Of a stretch of DNA of 64,000 nt, positions 53,655 to 61,745 are shown one piece after another. Position 1 is the first letter of the stretch; the number at the start of each line of letters is the position of its first letter. Source of the DNA: an uncultured Clostridia bacterium (GTDB lineage: Bacteria > Bacillota > Clostridia > Lachnospirales > Anaerotignaceae); contig CAJTZO010000001.1 of the NCBI GenBank assembly GCA_910583755.1, positions 26,043 to 90,042 of the forward strand. Direction: 5' to 3'. The notes beneath the pieces were generated by a model. The model had not been told where the DNA came from. It searched no databases and saw only the letters and a list, made by a program, of their open reading frames with translations. A program made the position numbers and the translations under genes.

Positions 53655-55286
53655 TTATTCTTTTGCTGGTGCAAATAAATCTAATGTAATATAAATTGTA
53701 AAATTTGTATCAAATGCAGATAAACCATAATGTGTTAATTCCGGATTAAGCATATTGGTTCTAGTCCCTGCCTCCATAATAATCTGATGGTATGCATCAA
53801 TTGCATCTCCAGATTCTATTTTTACAACACTTTCTCCTGCCATAGTGTATTTTACACCGCCTGCTGTCATTCTGTCAAATGGATTTTCTCCTTTTAAATT
53901 AGTATAGCCAACGTAACCATTTTTGCTCATATCCCAACTATGATAGTATGCAACATTTTCTGCTGTTTCATCACTTATCAAAGTTGGTGCTCCTTCCTGT
54001 ATACGTGCAGAATTAAAAATATCAATTAGTTCTGTTTTAAAATCTGATAAAAATTGTTGAGAATAGCGCAGTTGTAATCCCTGCTTGTAGTCAGCAGAAC
54101 GAATTAAAATTCCCTCTGCTTTATAATCTTTATTTAATAAAACAAAAGAATCTTTTCCTTCCTCTTGTAATTCTGCCCTAAAATTTTTTAAATCAAGATA
54201 TTTTACATTTTTAATGTCGTTTGCGTCCATTTTCCCTGTGATACCTTTATACTGAAATGTCATATCATTGGTAAAAATTTCTGCTACCTTATCTTCCTTA
54301 ATAGAAACCATAAAAAAATGTTTATAATCATTGATATAAATATATCTCTCTAAAGAATAACTATTTTGGTCAATACGGCTTGGTGTTCCCCAATCAGCTT
54401 TTAATTTTGAAACGCTTTGACCAATTGAAATAGATTTTCCATTTATTACAATTTCTTCTTGCTGAGAAGCATTTTCTTGTTTTATTTCCTCTTTTGTTTC
54501 TTGTTTTATTTCCTCTTTTGTTTCTTGTTTCGGTGTATCTGATTCTGCTGATATTTCTTGTTTTGGTTCTTCTTGTTTTTTTGTTGGTTCCGTCTCTGGT
54601 ACAGGTGTTTCTTTTTTGATTTCAGTTGATATCTGTTCTTGTTCTGTTGTCGTAACATTAGAAGATTTCTGTTTTAAATCTGGTAACATATTCTCATAAA
54701 TAGAAGCAAATGCCACTGCTGCTTCCTCTACAGTTACTTCTTTGAAAGGAGAAAACATATTTTCAAAACCATTCATAATGCCTGCCATTTGTACTTTTTT
54801 GATATAAGGCAAAACACTCTTTTCTAATTTGTTAACATCTTTGAAAGAAATTTCTTCCTTTATTTCTTTTAATTCAATATTACTTTTTTCCAAAGTTCTT
54901 ACTACTATAATTGCCATTTGTTCTCTTGTAAGGGACCCCTTTGGTTCAAAAATATGTTCCTCTTTCCCTGTAATAATTCCCAAAGAATAAGCAAAAACAA
55001 TTTCCGGCTGATTCGTATCCCAAAAAGGATTATGTATATTATCTATATTAATTCTTTCCCCTGTTACATTTCGATAAAACTGTACTGCCATTTTTGTAAA
55101 TTCTTCTCTTGTGATATTTTCTGTACCATGTAAAAGCATTTCCTGTGATATTAGTTCCAATTCATAAGCTTTTTCCATACCAGGAATTGCCCAAGTGTTT
55201 GCATTTATCTGCATTTCCCCAAAGGCAGTTGTTGTCATAGAAACAGTCAATGCTGTTGCTACACCCATTTTAAAAAACCATTTCAT
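53655..55286 (-). CDS. SLH-anchored surface protein with degenerate CAP domain
   Basis: The 543-residue precursor has a signal peptide (about 1-23), then SLH-type repeats (about 30-200; ITREEFTKMAVQFYRN, LTREQMAIIVVRTLE, TVEEAAVAFASIYE), a Lys/Glu/Thr-rich linker (about 205-275) with tandem KQETKEEI repeats, a CAP-associated N-terminal module (VSKLKADWGTPSRI), and a C-terminal CAP/SCP fold. The CAP site is degenerate: positions that read FAH and WGEN in the paralogue are GYVG and AGES here. It is likely cell-wall attached through the SLH repeats and non-catalytic. It has its own promoter at 55352-55379. Confidence 0.88.
   Translation of the reverse strand: MKWFFKMGVATALTVSMTTTAFGEMQINANTWAIPGMEKAYELELISQEMLLHGTENITREEFTKMAVQFYRNVTGERINIDNIHNPFWDTNQPEIVFAYSLGIITGKEEHIFEPKGSLTREQMAIIVVRTLEKSNIELKEIKEEISFKDVNKLEKSVLPYIKKVQMAGIMNGFENMFSPFKEVTVEEAAVAFASIYENMLPDLKQKSSNVTTTEQEQISTEIKKETPVPETEPTKKQEEPKQEISAESDTPKQETKEEIKQETKEEIKQENASQQEEIVINGKSISIGQSVSKLKADWGTPSRIDQNSYSLERYIYINDYKHFFMVSIKEDKVAEIFTNDMTFQYKGITGKMDANDIKNVKYLDLKNFRAELQEEGKDSFVLLNKDYKAEGILIRSADYKQGLQLRYSQQFLSDFKTELIDIFNSARIQEGAPTLISDETAENVAYYHSWDMSKNGYVGYTNLKGENPFDRMTAGGVKYTMAGESVVKIESGDAIDAYHQIIMEAGTRTNMLNPELTHYGLSAFDTNFTIYITLDLFAPAKE
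54474..54530 (-). repeat. 24-base tandem repeat in the SLH-CAP linker
   Basis: Two perfect 24-base copies (54474-54497 and 54498-54521) and a partial third copy encode consecutive KQETKEEI octapeptides. The frame is kept because the unit is a multiple of three, so copy number can change without breaking the gene. Confidence 0.85.
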
Positions 55287-55351
55287 ACAACCTTTCCTTT
55301 CTTTTAAATTTTCATTTCATTTTGTTACAAAATTATGTATAATTTATGAAT

Positions 55352-55379
55352 AGTATACCACATTTAATAAATTTTTCAA
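55352..55379 (-). promoter_or_regulatory. Promoter of the SLH-CAP gene
   Basis: On the - strand, TTGAAA (55379-55374) and TATACT (55357-55352) are 16 bases apart, 66 bases before the ATG. Confidence 0.55.
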
Positions 55380-55451
55380 GATATATATTTTAAAAAATAT
55401 TGTTATTTCTTTGCTATGATTCCTTTATTCTTTTTTGTTATTAAAAATACA

Positions 55452-55490
55452 TATTATTGTAAAAATTGTAACATAATTTTTACAATAATA
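55452..55490. repeat. 16-bp perfect inverted repeat next to the crh terminator
   Basis: TATTATTGTAAAAATT (55452-55467) and AATTTTTACAATAATA (55475-55490) are perfect inverted repeats around a 7-base loop. In the - direction it follows the crh terminator after five bases, so it may be a backup terminator. It could also be an operator upstream of the SLH-CAP gene. Confidence 0.6.
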
Positions 55491-55495
55491 TAAAA

Positions 55496-55522
55496 AAGGT
55501 TGTTGATTTTCTCAACAACCTT
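55496..55522 (-). terminator. Terminator of the uvrC-crh operon
   Basis: AAGGTTGTTGA (55496-55506) pairs with TCAACAACCTT (55512-55522). On the - strand the stem runs into TTTTTT. It lies 57 bases past the crh stop. Confidence 0.8.
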
Positions 55523-55578
55523 CTTGTTTTTATATATAATATTAATGTTACTATATGATTTCTATGATTCCAAAAAAA

Positions 55579-55821
55579 TTAAGCAAGAACACCTGCCAAT
55601 TCATTTACAGCCTGTTCTGCGTCACTACCTTCTGCTGTAATCACTGCCAATTTTCCTTCTATCATGCCTAAAGCGATGGTTCCCATAATACTTTTTGCAT
55701 TGATTTTTTTATTATCAATCATTACCTGAATCCTACAATCATATTTGCTTGCTGTCTGTACAAAAAAAGCTGCTTGTCTCGCATCTAAGGAATTATTAAT
55801 CACTACCTGTTTTTCTGCCAC
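55579..55821 (-). CDS. crh: Crh-like HPr-family protein lacking the phosphorylatable His
   Basis: The 80-residue protein has the HPr fold. The segment equivalent to the HPr active site reads SLDARQAAFFVQTASKY: the PTS phosphorylation residue His15 is replaced by Asp13. The HprK target Ser (Ser46 in HPr) is conserved as Ser44 in NAKSIMG, at the same distance of 31 residues. This pattern matches Bacillus Crh, which regulates carbon catabolite repression but cannot carry phosphate for sugar uptake. In Bacillus crh also follows whiA. hprK is in the same operon here. The start overlaps whiA by 19 bases. Confidence 0.85.
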   Translation of the reverse strand: MAEKQVVINNSLDARQAAFFVQTASKYDCRIQVMIDNKKINAKSIMGTIALGMIEGKLAVITAEGSDAEQAVNELAGVLA

Positions 55822-56756
55822 GTAAAATCACCTTTATCCTTTCTAATTTGTTCAGCAATATTGCTAATTTTTTTTAAACGATGGTTTACTCCTGATTTTC
55901 CCACAGAGGGTGTCATCAAAAGCCCTAGTTCTTTTAAACTTGCTTCTGGATATTGTAATCGTAACTGTGCTGTCTCTAAAAGAGTGCTCGGCAAATTTTT
56001 CCACTCTTTTTGTTTTTGAATATATTGTATATCCTCTACTTGTTTGATAGCTGCCGCAACTGTTTTATTCAAATTTGCTGTCTCACAATTTACCTTTCTA
56101 TTTACATCATTTCGTACTTCTTTCCAAATACGAACATTTTCCATTGCTAACAGAGAAGTGTATGATTGCATAATATTTAGCATATCTGTAATCTGCTCTC
56201 CTTCTTTTAGATAGACTATAAAATCTTCTTTTCGTTGTACAATTTTAGCATCTAAGCAAAATGTATGTAATAAATTTTGTAATTGTTCTGCTTGTTCTTT
56301 TGTTTCATGTACAAATTCCAGATGATAGTTCTTTTTAGGGTCATTCATATATCCTGATGCCAAAAAAGCACCTCTGAGATAAGCTCTGCGACAACAAATA
56401 CTATTTACAACAGGCATATAACATTGATTACAGATTTCTTTTGTCTGAGATGACAAGACACCTGTTGCAGTTAACATTTTTTCTGCATCTTGTGTTATGG
56501 TTAAAATATAAACACAATATAAATGATTTTTTCTAACAGTCACGTTACACTTTATTTTAAAAGCTTTTTCAATTAATGTAAAGCATTTTCTAGCAAGGAA
56601 AGCATTTTCTGTTTGTAATTTTATATAAAATTTCTGTCTAAAACGACCTATGTATGCACACATATTTATAATAGCGGCAAGTTCTGCAATATTACAATGG
56701 CGTGCATTTCCAAATTTCTGTGCAATTTCCCTTTTAACATTATATGAAAATGACAA
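55803..56756 (-). CDS. whiA: WhiA-type DNA-binding protein
   Basis: WhiA combines a degenerate LAGLIDADG fold with a C-terminal helix-turn-helix; in Firmicutes it affects cell division and chromosome segregation. The 317-residue protein has the family opening SFSYNVKREIA, the segment CCRRAYLRGAFLASGYMNDP and the C-terminal LRLQYPEASLKELGLLMTPSVGKSGVNHRLKKI helix-turn-helix. It follows rapZ after 24 bases. The gluconeogenesis factor gene yvcK, usually between rapZ and whiA, is missing here. Confidence 0.95.
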   Translation of the reverse strand: MSFSYNVKREIAQKFGNARHCNIAELAAIINMCAYIGRFRQKFYIKLQTENAFLARKCFTLIEKAFKIKCNVTVRKNHLYCVYILTITQDAEKMLTATGVLSSQTKEICNQCYMPVVNSICCRRAYLRGAFLASGYMNDPKKNYHLEFVHETKEQAEQLQNLLHTFCLDAKIVQRKEDFIVYLKEGEQITDMLNIMQSYTSLLAMENVRIWKEVRNDVNRKVNCETANLNKTVAAAIKQVEDIQYIQKQKEWKNLPSTLLETAQLRLQYPEASLKELGLLMTPSVGKSGVNHRLKKISNIAEQIRKDKGDFTWQKNR

Positions 56757-56780
56757 AATTTTTCCTCCTAAAACTTTTTC

Positions 56781-57656
56781 CTAAAACTTTTTATGTCGGA
56801 CATCTTTTTCTATATCATTATGTTTTAACAATATATTGTGGTTTTTTTTGTACAATTTTTCATATAGGGCATTTGCAAGTGTAACCGAGCGATGCTTTCC
56901 ACCTGTGCATCCAATACTGATAATCAGTTGATTTTTTCCTTCCTTAATATATTGTGGAATTAAAAATTCTAGCATATCCGTCAATTTATCTAAAAACACA
57001 TTACTTTCCTCAAAATTCATTACATAATTAGAAACAGGTGCATCATTTCCAGTAAGTTCTTTTAGTTCTTGAATATAAAAAGGGTTAGGTAAAAAGCGTA
57101 CATCAAATACTAAATCACTGTCTACTGGAATGCCATATTTAAAACCAAAAGAACAAACTGTAATAATTAAACTTTCAAATTTTTGATTTTCTAAAAAAAT
57201 TCTATTAATTTGCTCTTTAAGTTCTCTTGTTAATATATGACTTGTTTCTATAATATAGGTTGCTTTCTTTTTGACATCTTCCAACATTTGTCTTTCTTTT
57301 GCAATTCCTTCTGCAATCGAACCACCTTTTGAAAGTGGATGACTTCTTCTTGACTCTTTATAGCGCTTAATCAATGTTTTTTCAGAAGCATCTAAAAATA
57401 AGATTTCATAATCATAACCCAAACCTTGCAAAATGGAAAGTACAGAAAATAAATCAGAAAACAATTTTCCACCACGAATATCAATGCCCATTGCAACCTT
57501 ATCAATTTCTCCGCCCTGTTCATAACAAAGTTCTGCAAATTTTGGTATGAGTGCTGGCGGAAGATTATCTACACAAAAAAAGTTAATATCTTCTAAAAAT
57601 CGTAATACTGTTGACTTTCCTGCTCCAGACATTCCTGTTACAATGACAAATCTCAT
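56781..57656 (-). CDS. rapZ: RapZ/YvcJ nucleotide-binding protein
   Basis: The 291-residue P-loop protein has Walker A GMSGAGKS (residues 8-15), the segment KRYKESRRSHPL, and the C-terminal GCTGGKHRSVTLANAL that marks the RapZ family. In enterobacteria it controls glucosamine-6-phosphate synthesis through small RNAs; in Bacillus YvcJ affects competence. The role in this organism is open. Its leader contains a strong inverted repeat (57692-57717). Confidence 0.95.
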   Translation of the reverse strand: MRFVIVTGMSGAGKSTVLRFLEDINFFCVDNLPPALIPKFAELCYEQGGEIDKVAMGIDIRGGKLFSDLFSVLSILQGLGYDYEILFLDASEKTLIKRYKESRRSHPLSKGGSIAEGIAKERQMLEDVKKKATYIIETSHILTRELKEQINRIFLENQKFESLIITVCSFGFKYGIPVDSDLVFDVRFLPNPFYIQELKELTGNDAPVSNYVMNFEESNVFLDKLTDMLEFLIPQYIKEGKNQLIISIGCTGGKHRSVTLANALYEKLYKKNHNILLKHNDIEKDVRHKKF

Positions 57657-57691
57657 ATACCTTCACCTCAATTTCATTTTTAAGACCACTT

Positions 57692-57717
57692 GTTTCCTTT
57701 CTTATAAGAAAGAAAAC
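57692..57717 (-). promoter_or_regulatory. Inverted repeat in the rapZ leader
   Basis: On the - strand GTTTTCTTTCTTA and TAAGAAAGGAAAC form a 26-base near-perfect palindrome with one T-G wobble. It sits in the 124-base murB-rapZ gap, 36 bases before the rapZ start. No clear U-tract follows. It may be an RNA processing site or an operator. Confidence 0.45.
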
Positions 57718-57780
57718 TTAAAACATGGATAGTTATAGTTCATTTACAACAAAAACGATATTTTTATCAAAAAGTTTACT

Positions 57781-58680
57781 TTACTTTTCTCCAATCATTT
57801 TTACTTCTGTTTCTAAAAACACCCCAAATTTTTCAAGCACTGTTTTTTGACAATGCTCTATCAATGCTAACACTTCTGCACAAGTAGCATTTCCTCGATT
57901 TATCACAAAACCTCCATGTTTTTCAGAAACTTGTGCATCTCCGATTTGATAGCCTTTCAATCCCGCATCTGAAATCAATTTTCCAGCAAAATATCCTTGT
58001 GGACGTTTAAAGGTACTTCCTGCACTTGCAAAATTTAAAGGTTGTTTTTCCCTTCTTTGCTCTGCTAATTTTGTCATCTCTTTTTGTATGATATCATATT
58101 CTCCCTTTTCAAGTTGTATTGTAGCATTTAATACAATATATTCTTTTTCTGGTATAATACTGTGACGATAACTTAAGTCTAATTCCTCTACAGAAAGCGT
58201 TCTTATTTCCAATTCTTTTGTTAATACCTCTACTTCTAAAAGAATATCCTTGATTTCTCCACCATAAGCACCTGCATTCATACAAACTGCGCCACCTAAT
58301 GAACCAGGAATCCCAGAAGCAAATTCAAATCCTTTTAAACAATATTTTAATGCTTCTGCACCAATAGCACTTAATAAAGCTCCTGCTTCCGCTTTTATGG
58401 TTTGCTCTTTTACTGTAATTTCATTCATATCTTTTCCTATTTGTATTACAATTCCCCTAATGCCTTTATCACTTACAAGTAAATTACTTCCATTTCCTAT
58501 TACTGTAATAGGCATATCATATTTTTTTGCAATAAAAATAATATTTTTTATTTCTTCACTATGATGAGGAGAAATATAAATATCTGCATTGCCTCCAATA
58601 CGGAATGAAGTGTGTTTTACCATGCTTTCCTGCTGCAAAACACGCTCTCCTAAAAATTTTTTCAATTCCTCTATTATCAA
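57781..58680 (-). CDS. murB: UDP-N-acetylenolpyruvoylglucosamine reductase
   Basis: MurB reduces UDP-GlcNAc-enolpyruvate to UDP-MurNAc in peptidoglycan synthesis with FAD and NADPH. The 299-residue protein has the FAD-binding opening HTSFRIGGNADIYI, VIGNGSNLLV, and the substrate-loop SYRHSIIP, with the active-site Ser in FASAGSTFKRP. This is the type II (Gram-positive) form. It is 21 bases after hprK. Confidence 0.96.
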   Translation of the reverse strand: MIIEELKKFLGERVLQQESMVKHTSFRIGGNADIYISPHHSEEIKNIIFIAKKYDMPITVIGNGSNLLVSDKGIRGIVIQIGKDMNEITVKEQTIKAEAGALLSAIGAEALKYCLKGFEFASGIPGSLGGAVCMNAGAYGGEIKDILLEVEVLTKELEIRTLSVEELDLSYRHSIIPEKEYIVLNATIQLEKGEYDIIQKEMTKLAEQRREKQPLNFASAGSTFKRPQGYFAGKLISDAGLKGYQIGDAQVSEKHGGFVINRGNATCAEVLALIEHCQKTVLEKFGVFLETEVKMIGEK

Positions 58681-58701
58681 AAATATCGCCCCTTTCTTTT
58701 T

Positions 58702-59631
58702 TTATGCATCCTCCAAACCAAAACTCTGGCTAATCCTTTGGCTTAATACTTCTGCTGCATTATAGCCCATACGCTTTTGTCTTTGATTAATTGCTGCCGA
58801 TTCACATATTACAGCTACATTTCTACCCGGACGAACTGGAATTGAATTACAAACTATTTTATTGCCAAGTATATCAATATATTCCTCTCCTAAGCCTAAT
58901 CTATCATAATCTTTTTCACTGTCCCACATTTCCAGTCTTATGACAAGGTCTATGCTTTGAGAAATTTTGACAGAACTAACTCCGAATAATTCTTTTACAT
59001 CAATAATACCAATCCCTCTTAATTCTATAAAATATCGTATTAATTCTGGGCTTGTACCAATTAAAGTATCATGAGATATTTTTTTAATTTCTACCGCATC
59101 ATCTGCAACCAACCTATGCCCTCTTTTAATCAATTCTAAAGCAGTTTCGCTTTTACCAATACCACTTTCTCCAATAATCAAAATTCCTTCTCCATAAATA
59201 TCTACTAAAACGCCATGCATCGTAATTCGTTCTGCTAGTTGCTCTGTCAACCATCGGATACATTCTGCCATAAAGATACTTGTACCTAATTCTGTTTTTA
59301 ATAAAGGTACCTGATATTCTGCTGCAAATTCCTCCATTTCAGGAAAAGGTTCTAAATCTCTGCATATTACAACACATGCAACTGGTACAGAAAAAAACTT
59401 TTGCAAGATTTCTTTTCTTTGTTCTTTTTCCAAACGACTTAAATAACTATGTTCTACCTTTCCAAATATTTGTAATCTGTCACTGTCAAAATGTTCATAG
59501 AATCCTGTCAACTGTAATGCTGGACGGTTTACATCACTTTTTGTTAATGTCTTGTCCTCTAAATTAACAGATGGTACTAAATTCATTAAATGAAATTCTT
59601 CGGCTAACTTACTTATTTTTACTGAATACAT
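58702..59631 (-). CDS. hprK: HPr kinase/phosphorylase
   Basis: HprK phosphorylates or dephosphorylates the regulatory Ser of HPr and Crh in response to metabolic state. The 309-residue protein has an N-terminal domain (1-125), Walker A GESGIGKS (154-161), the catalytic region LVADDAVEI, and the HprK signature LRGIGIIDVKELFG, followed by the C-terminal PVRPGRNVAVI. Its presence with a Ser-only HPr paralogue in the same operon suggests a dedicated kinase-substrate pair. Confidence 0.96.
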   Translation of the reverse strand: MYSVKISKLAEEFHLMNLVPSVNLEDKTLTKSDVNRPALQLTGFYEHFDSDRLQIFGKVEHSYLSRLEKEQRKEILQKFFSVPVACVVICRDLEPFPEMEEFAAEYQVPLLKTELGTSIFMAECIRWLTEQLAERITMHGVLVDIYGEGILIIGESGIGKSETALELIKRGHRLVADDAVEIKKISHDTLIGTSPELIRYFIELRGIGIIDVKELFGVSSVKISQSIDLVIRLEMWDSEKDYDRLGLGEEYIDILGNKIVCNSIPVRPGRNVAVICESAAINQRQKRMGYNAAEVLSQRISQSFGLEDA

Positions 59632-59675
59632 TTGTGTCCCTCCATTATCATGATTCTACTTTATCATACATGATT

Positions 59676-61523
59676 CTAACCTTCTTTGCAAACATTTCTA
59701 AAAAAGCTATAAACACTTTCTGCTGCTTGTATCGTCATTTGAGGAACTTCTAAAAGTTGCTCTACTTCTGCATTTGCAATCGCTTCTATGTTTCCAAAAT
59801 GTTTCATCAATGCCTTTTTTCTTATTTCACCAATTTTTGGTATTTCATCTAAATAAGAATGAACTGCTCTTTTTTCTCTTAATTTTCTATGATATTCTAT
59901 AGCAAAACGGTGTACTTCATCTTGTATTCTTGTTAATAGTTTAAAGCCCTCTGAATGAAAATTAATGAAAATTTCTTGTTCTTTAAAAATAATCCCTCTT
60001 GTTCTATGTTTTTCATCTTTTATCATACCACATACCGGAATATCGATATCAAATTCTTTCAACACTTCTTCTGCTGCATGAACTTGTATCAAACCACCAT
60101 CCATCAAAATTAAATCAGGAATTTTTGCAAAATTTCCTTCTTTTCCTTCTTTTTTTTCTTTCATTGCATGGTTCATTCTTCTTGATAACATTTCTTTCAT
60201 ACTTGCATAGTCATTGGCACCTATCACTGTTTTTATTTTAAATTTTCTATAATCACTGTATTTCGCTTTTCCATTTTCAAATACAACCATAGCTCCTACG
60301 GATTCAAACCCTTGTGTATTAGAAATGTCATATGCTTCTACTCTTTCTAATGGCTGGGAAATTCCTAAAGCATTTTGTATTTCCTGCATGGCTCCAATGG
60401 TTCTTTGTTCTTCTTTTTTTAATCTTTCTCCGGATTGTTCAAAAGAAATCATTGCATTTTTCCATGCCAATTCAACCAGTTTCTTTTTCTCCCCTTTTTT
60501 AGGTGTTGTAAATGTTACCTTACTTCCTTTTTTTTCCGTTAAAAATTGTTCCAGCAGCTCTTTTTCTTTGATTTCTTCTTGTAGCAATATTTCTTTTGGA
60601 ACAAAAGCTGTACCACTATAAAATTGCTTTATAAATTCTGTCATAATTTCACTTCTTGTTAAGCCTTCCACAAAATCTAAACGATATTGCTCCCTACCTA
60701 TCATTTTTCCTCCTCGTATAAAAAACATTTGTGCCAATCCTTCATGATAGGCTCTTACAAAAGCAGCTACATCACAATCTCCCAGTGCTGTATTCTCTAT
60801 TTTCTGTTTTTCACTAATTCTTTTGATACTTGACAATTTATCTCGTAAAATTGCAGCTTTTTCAAATTCCATATTTTCAGATGCTTCATACATTTCTTTT
60901 TCCATTTTTTGAATCATTTCTTCTTGTTTTCCATTTAGAAACTGTTCTGCTTCTGCTATCATATGCTGATATTCCTCTTTTGTCACTTGATTGTCACAAG
61001 GAGCACAACATTGTCCAATATGATAATTTAGGCAAGGTCTTTCTTTCCCTATATCTTTTGGCAAATTTTTATGGCATTTTCGAATCGGCCATAATTTGTG
61101 TATGGTATCCACCGTTTCTTTTACTGCAAAAGCATCTGTAATAGGACCAAAATATTTTGCTTTGTCTTTTTCTACTTGTCTTGTGATTAAAACACGAGGA
61201 TATACTTCATTTGTAATTTTAATATAAGGATATGCTTTATCATCTTTTAAAAGTACATTGTAAAATGGTCTATGCTTTTTAATTAAATTACATTCTAAAA
61301 GCAACGCCTCCATTTCAGAATCTGTAATAATATATTCAAATTCTTTAATATGTTGTACCATTACTTGTACTTTTTGGTTTTTATTATTTTGAAAATATTG
61401 TCTGACACGATTTTTTAAATTGATTGCCTTTCCTACATATATAATTTCCTCTTTTTCATTTTTCATCAAATAGACACCCGGTTTTTGAGGAAGTTTTTTC
61501 AATTCTTGCTCGATATCAAACAT
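59676..61523 (-). CDS. uvrC: Excinuclease ABC subunit C
   Basis: UvrC makes the dual incisions of nucleotide excision repair. The 615-residue protein has an N-terminal GIY-YIG nuclease (KPGVYLMKNEKEEIIYVGKAINLKNRVRQYF-like), a UVR domain near residue 205-240 (EASENMEFEKAAILRDKLSSI), an RNase H-like C-terminal nuclease (AYDISNTQGFESVGAMVVF; DLILMDGG), and C-terminal helix-hairpin-helix motifs. It is the first gene of the operon with hprK, with an AAGGAGG site before the ATG. Confidence 0.96.
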   Translation of the reverse strand: MFDIEQELKKLPQKPGVYLMKNEKEEIIYVGKAINLKNRVRQYFQNNKNQKVQVMVQHIKEFEYIITDSEMEALLLECNLIKKHRPFYNVLLKDDKAYPYIKITNEVYPRVLITRQVEKDKAKYFGPITDAFAVKETVDTIHKLWPIRKCHKNLPKDIGKERPCLNYHIGQCCAPCDNQVTKEEYQHMIAEAEQFLNGKQEEMIQKMEKEMYEASENMEFEKAAILRDKLSSIKRISEKQKIENTALGDCDVAAFVRAYHEGLAQMFFIRGGKMIGREQYRLDFVEGLTRSEIMTEFIKQFYSGTAFVPKEILLQEEIKEKELLEQFLTEKKGSKVTFTTPKKGEKKKLVELAWKNAMISFEQSGERLKKEEQRTIGAMQEIQNALGISQPLERVEAYDISNTQGFESVGAMVVFENGKAKYSDYRKFKIKTVIGANDYASMKEMLSRRMNHAMKEKKEGKEGNFAKIPDLILMDGGLIQVHAAEEVLKEFDIDIPVCGMIKDEKHRTRGIIFKEQEIFINFHSEGFKLLTRIQDEVHRFAIEYHRKLREKRAVHSYLDEIPKIGEIRKKALMKHFGNIEAIANAEVEQLLEVPQMTIQAAESVYSFFRNVCKEG

Positions 61524-61736
61524 TTTTACTCCTCCTTCTGTTTTTTTCTATTATACACCCCTACTCTATCATTCGCTACAAATATTTTTATTTCCCTATT
61601 TTTCAAATTACAAAAATCTACAGTAAGAATCAAAATCAGAGTAGACAAATAAAATAGGAACTGCTAAAATATAATTGTTATTATCAAAATATAATTTGTT
61701 TTTATATAGAATCTTTTTACATAAGAGGAGGATACT

Positions 61737-61745
61737 ATGAAATGA
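61737..61745 (+). other. Two-codon reading frame overlapping the kinase start
   Basis: A strong AGAGGAGG site is followed by ATG AAA TGA at 61737-61745. The ATG of the kinase (61742) overlaps the TGA (ATGA). The ribosome site is at the best distance from the first ATG (about five bases), and less well placed for the second. Translation of the kinase may depend on re-initiation after the Met-Lys frame, or the region may contain a sequence error. Confidence 0.55.
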
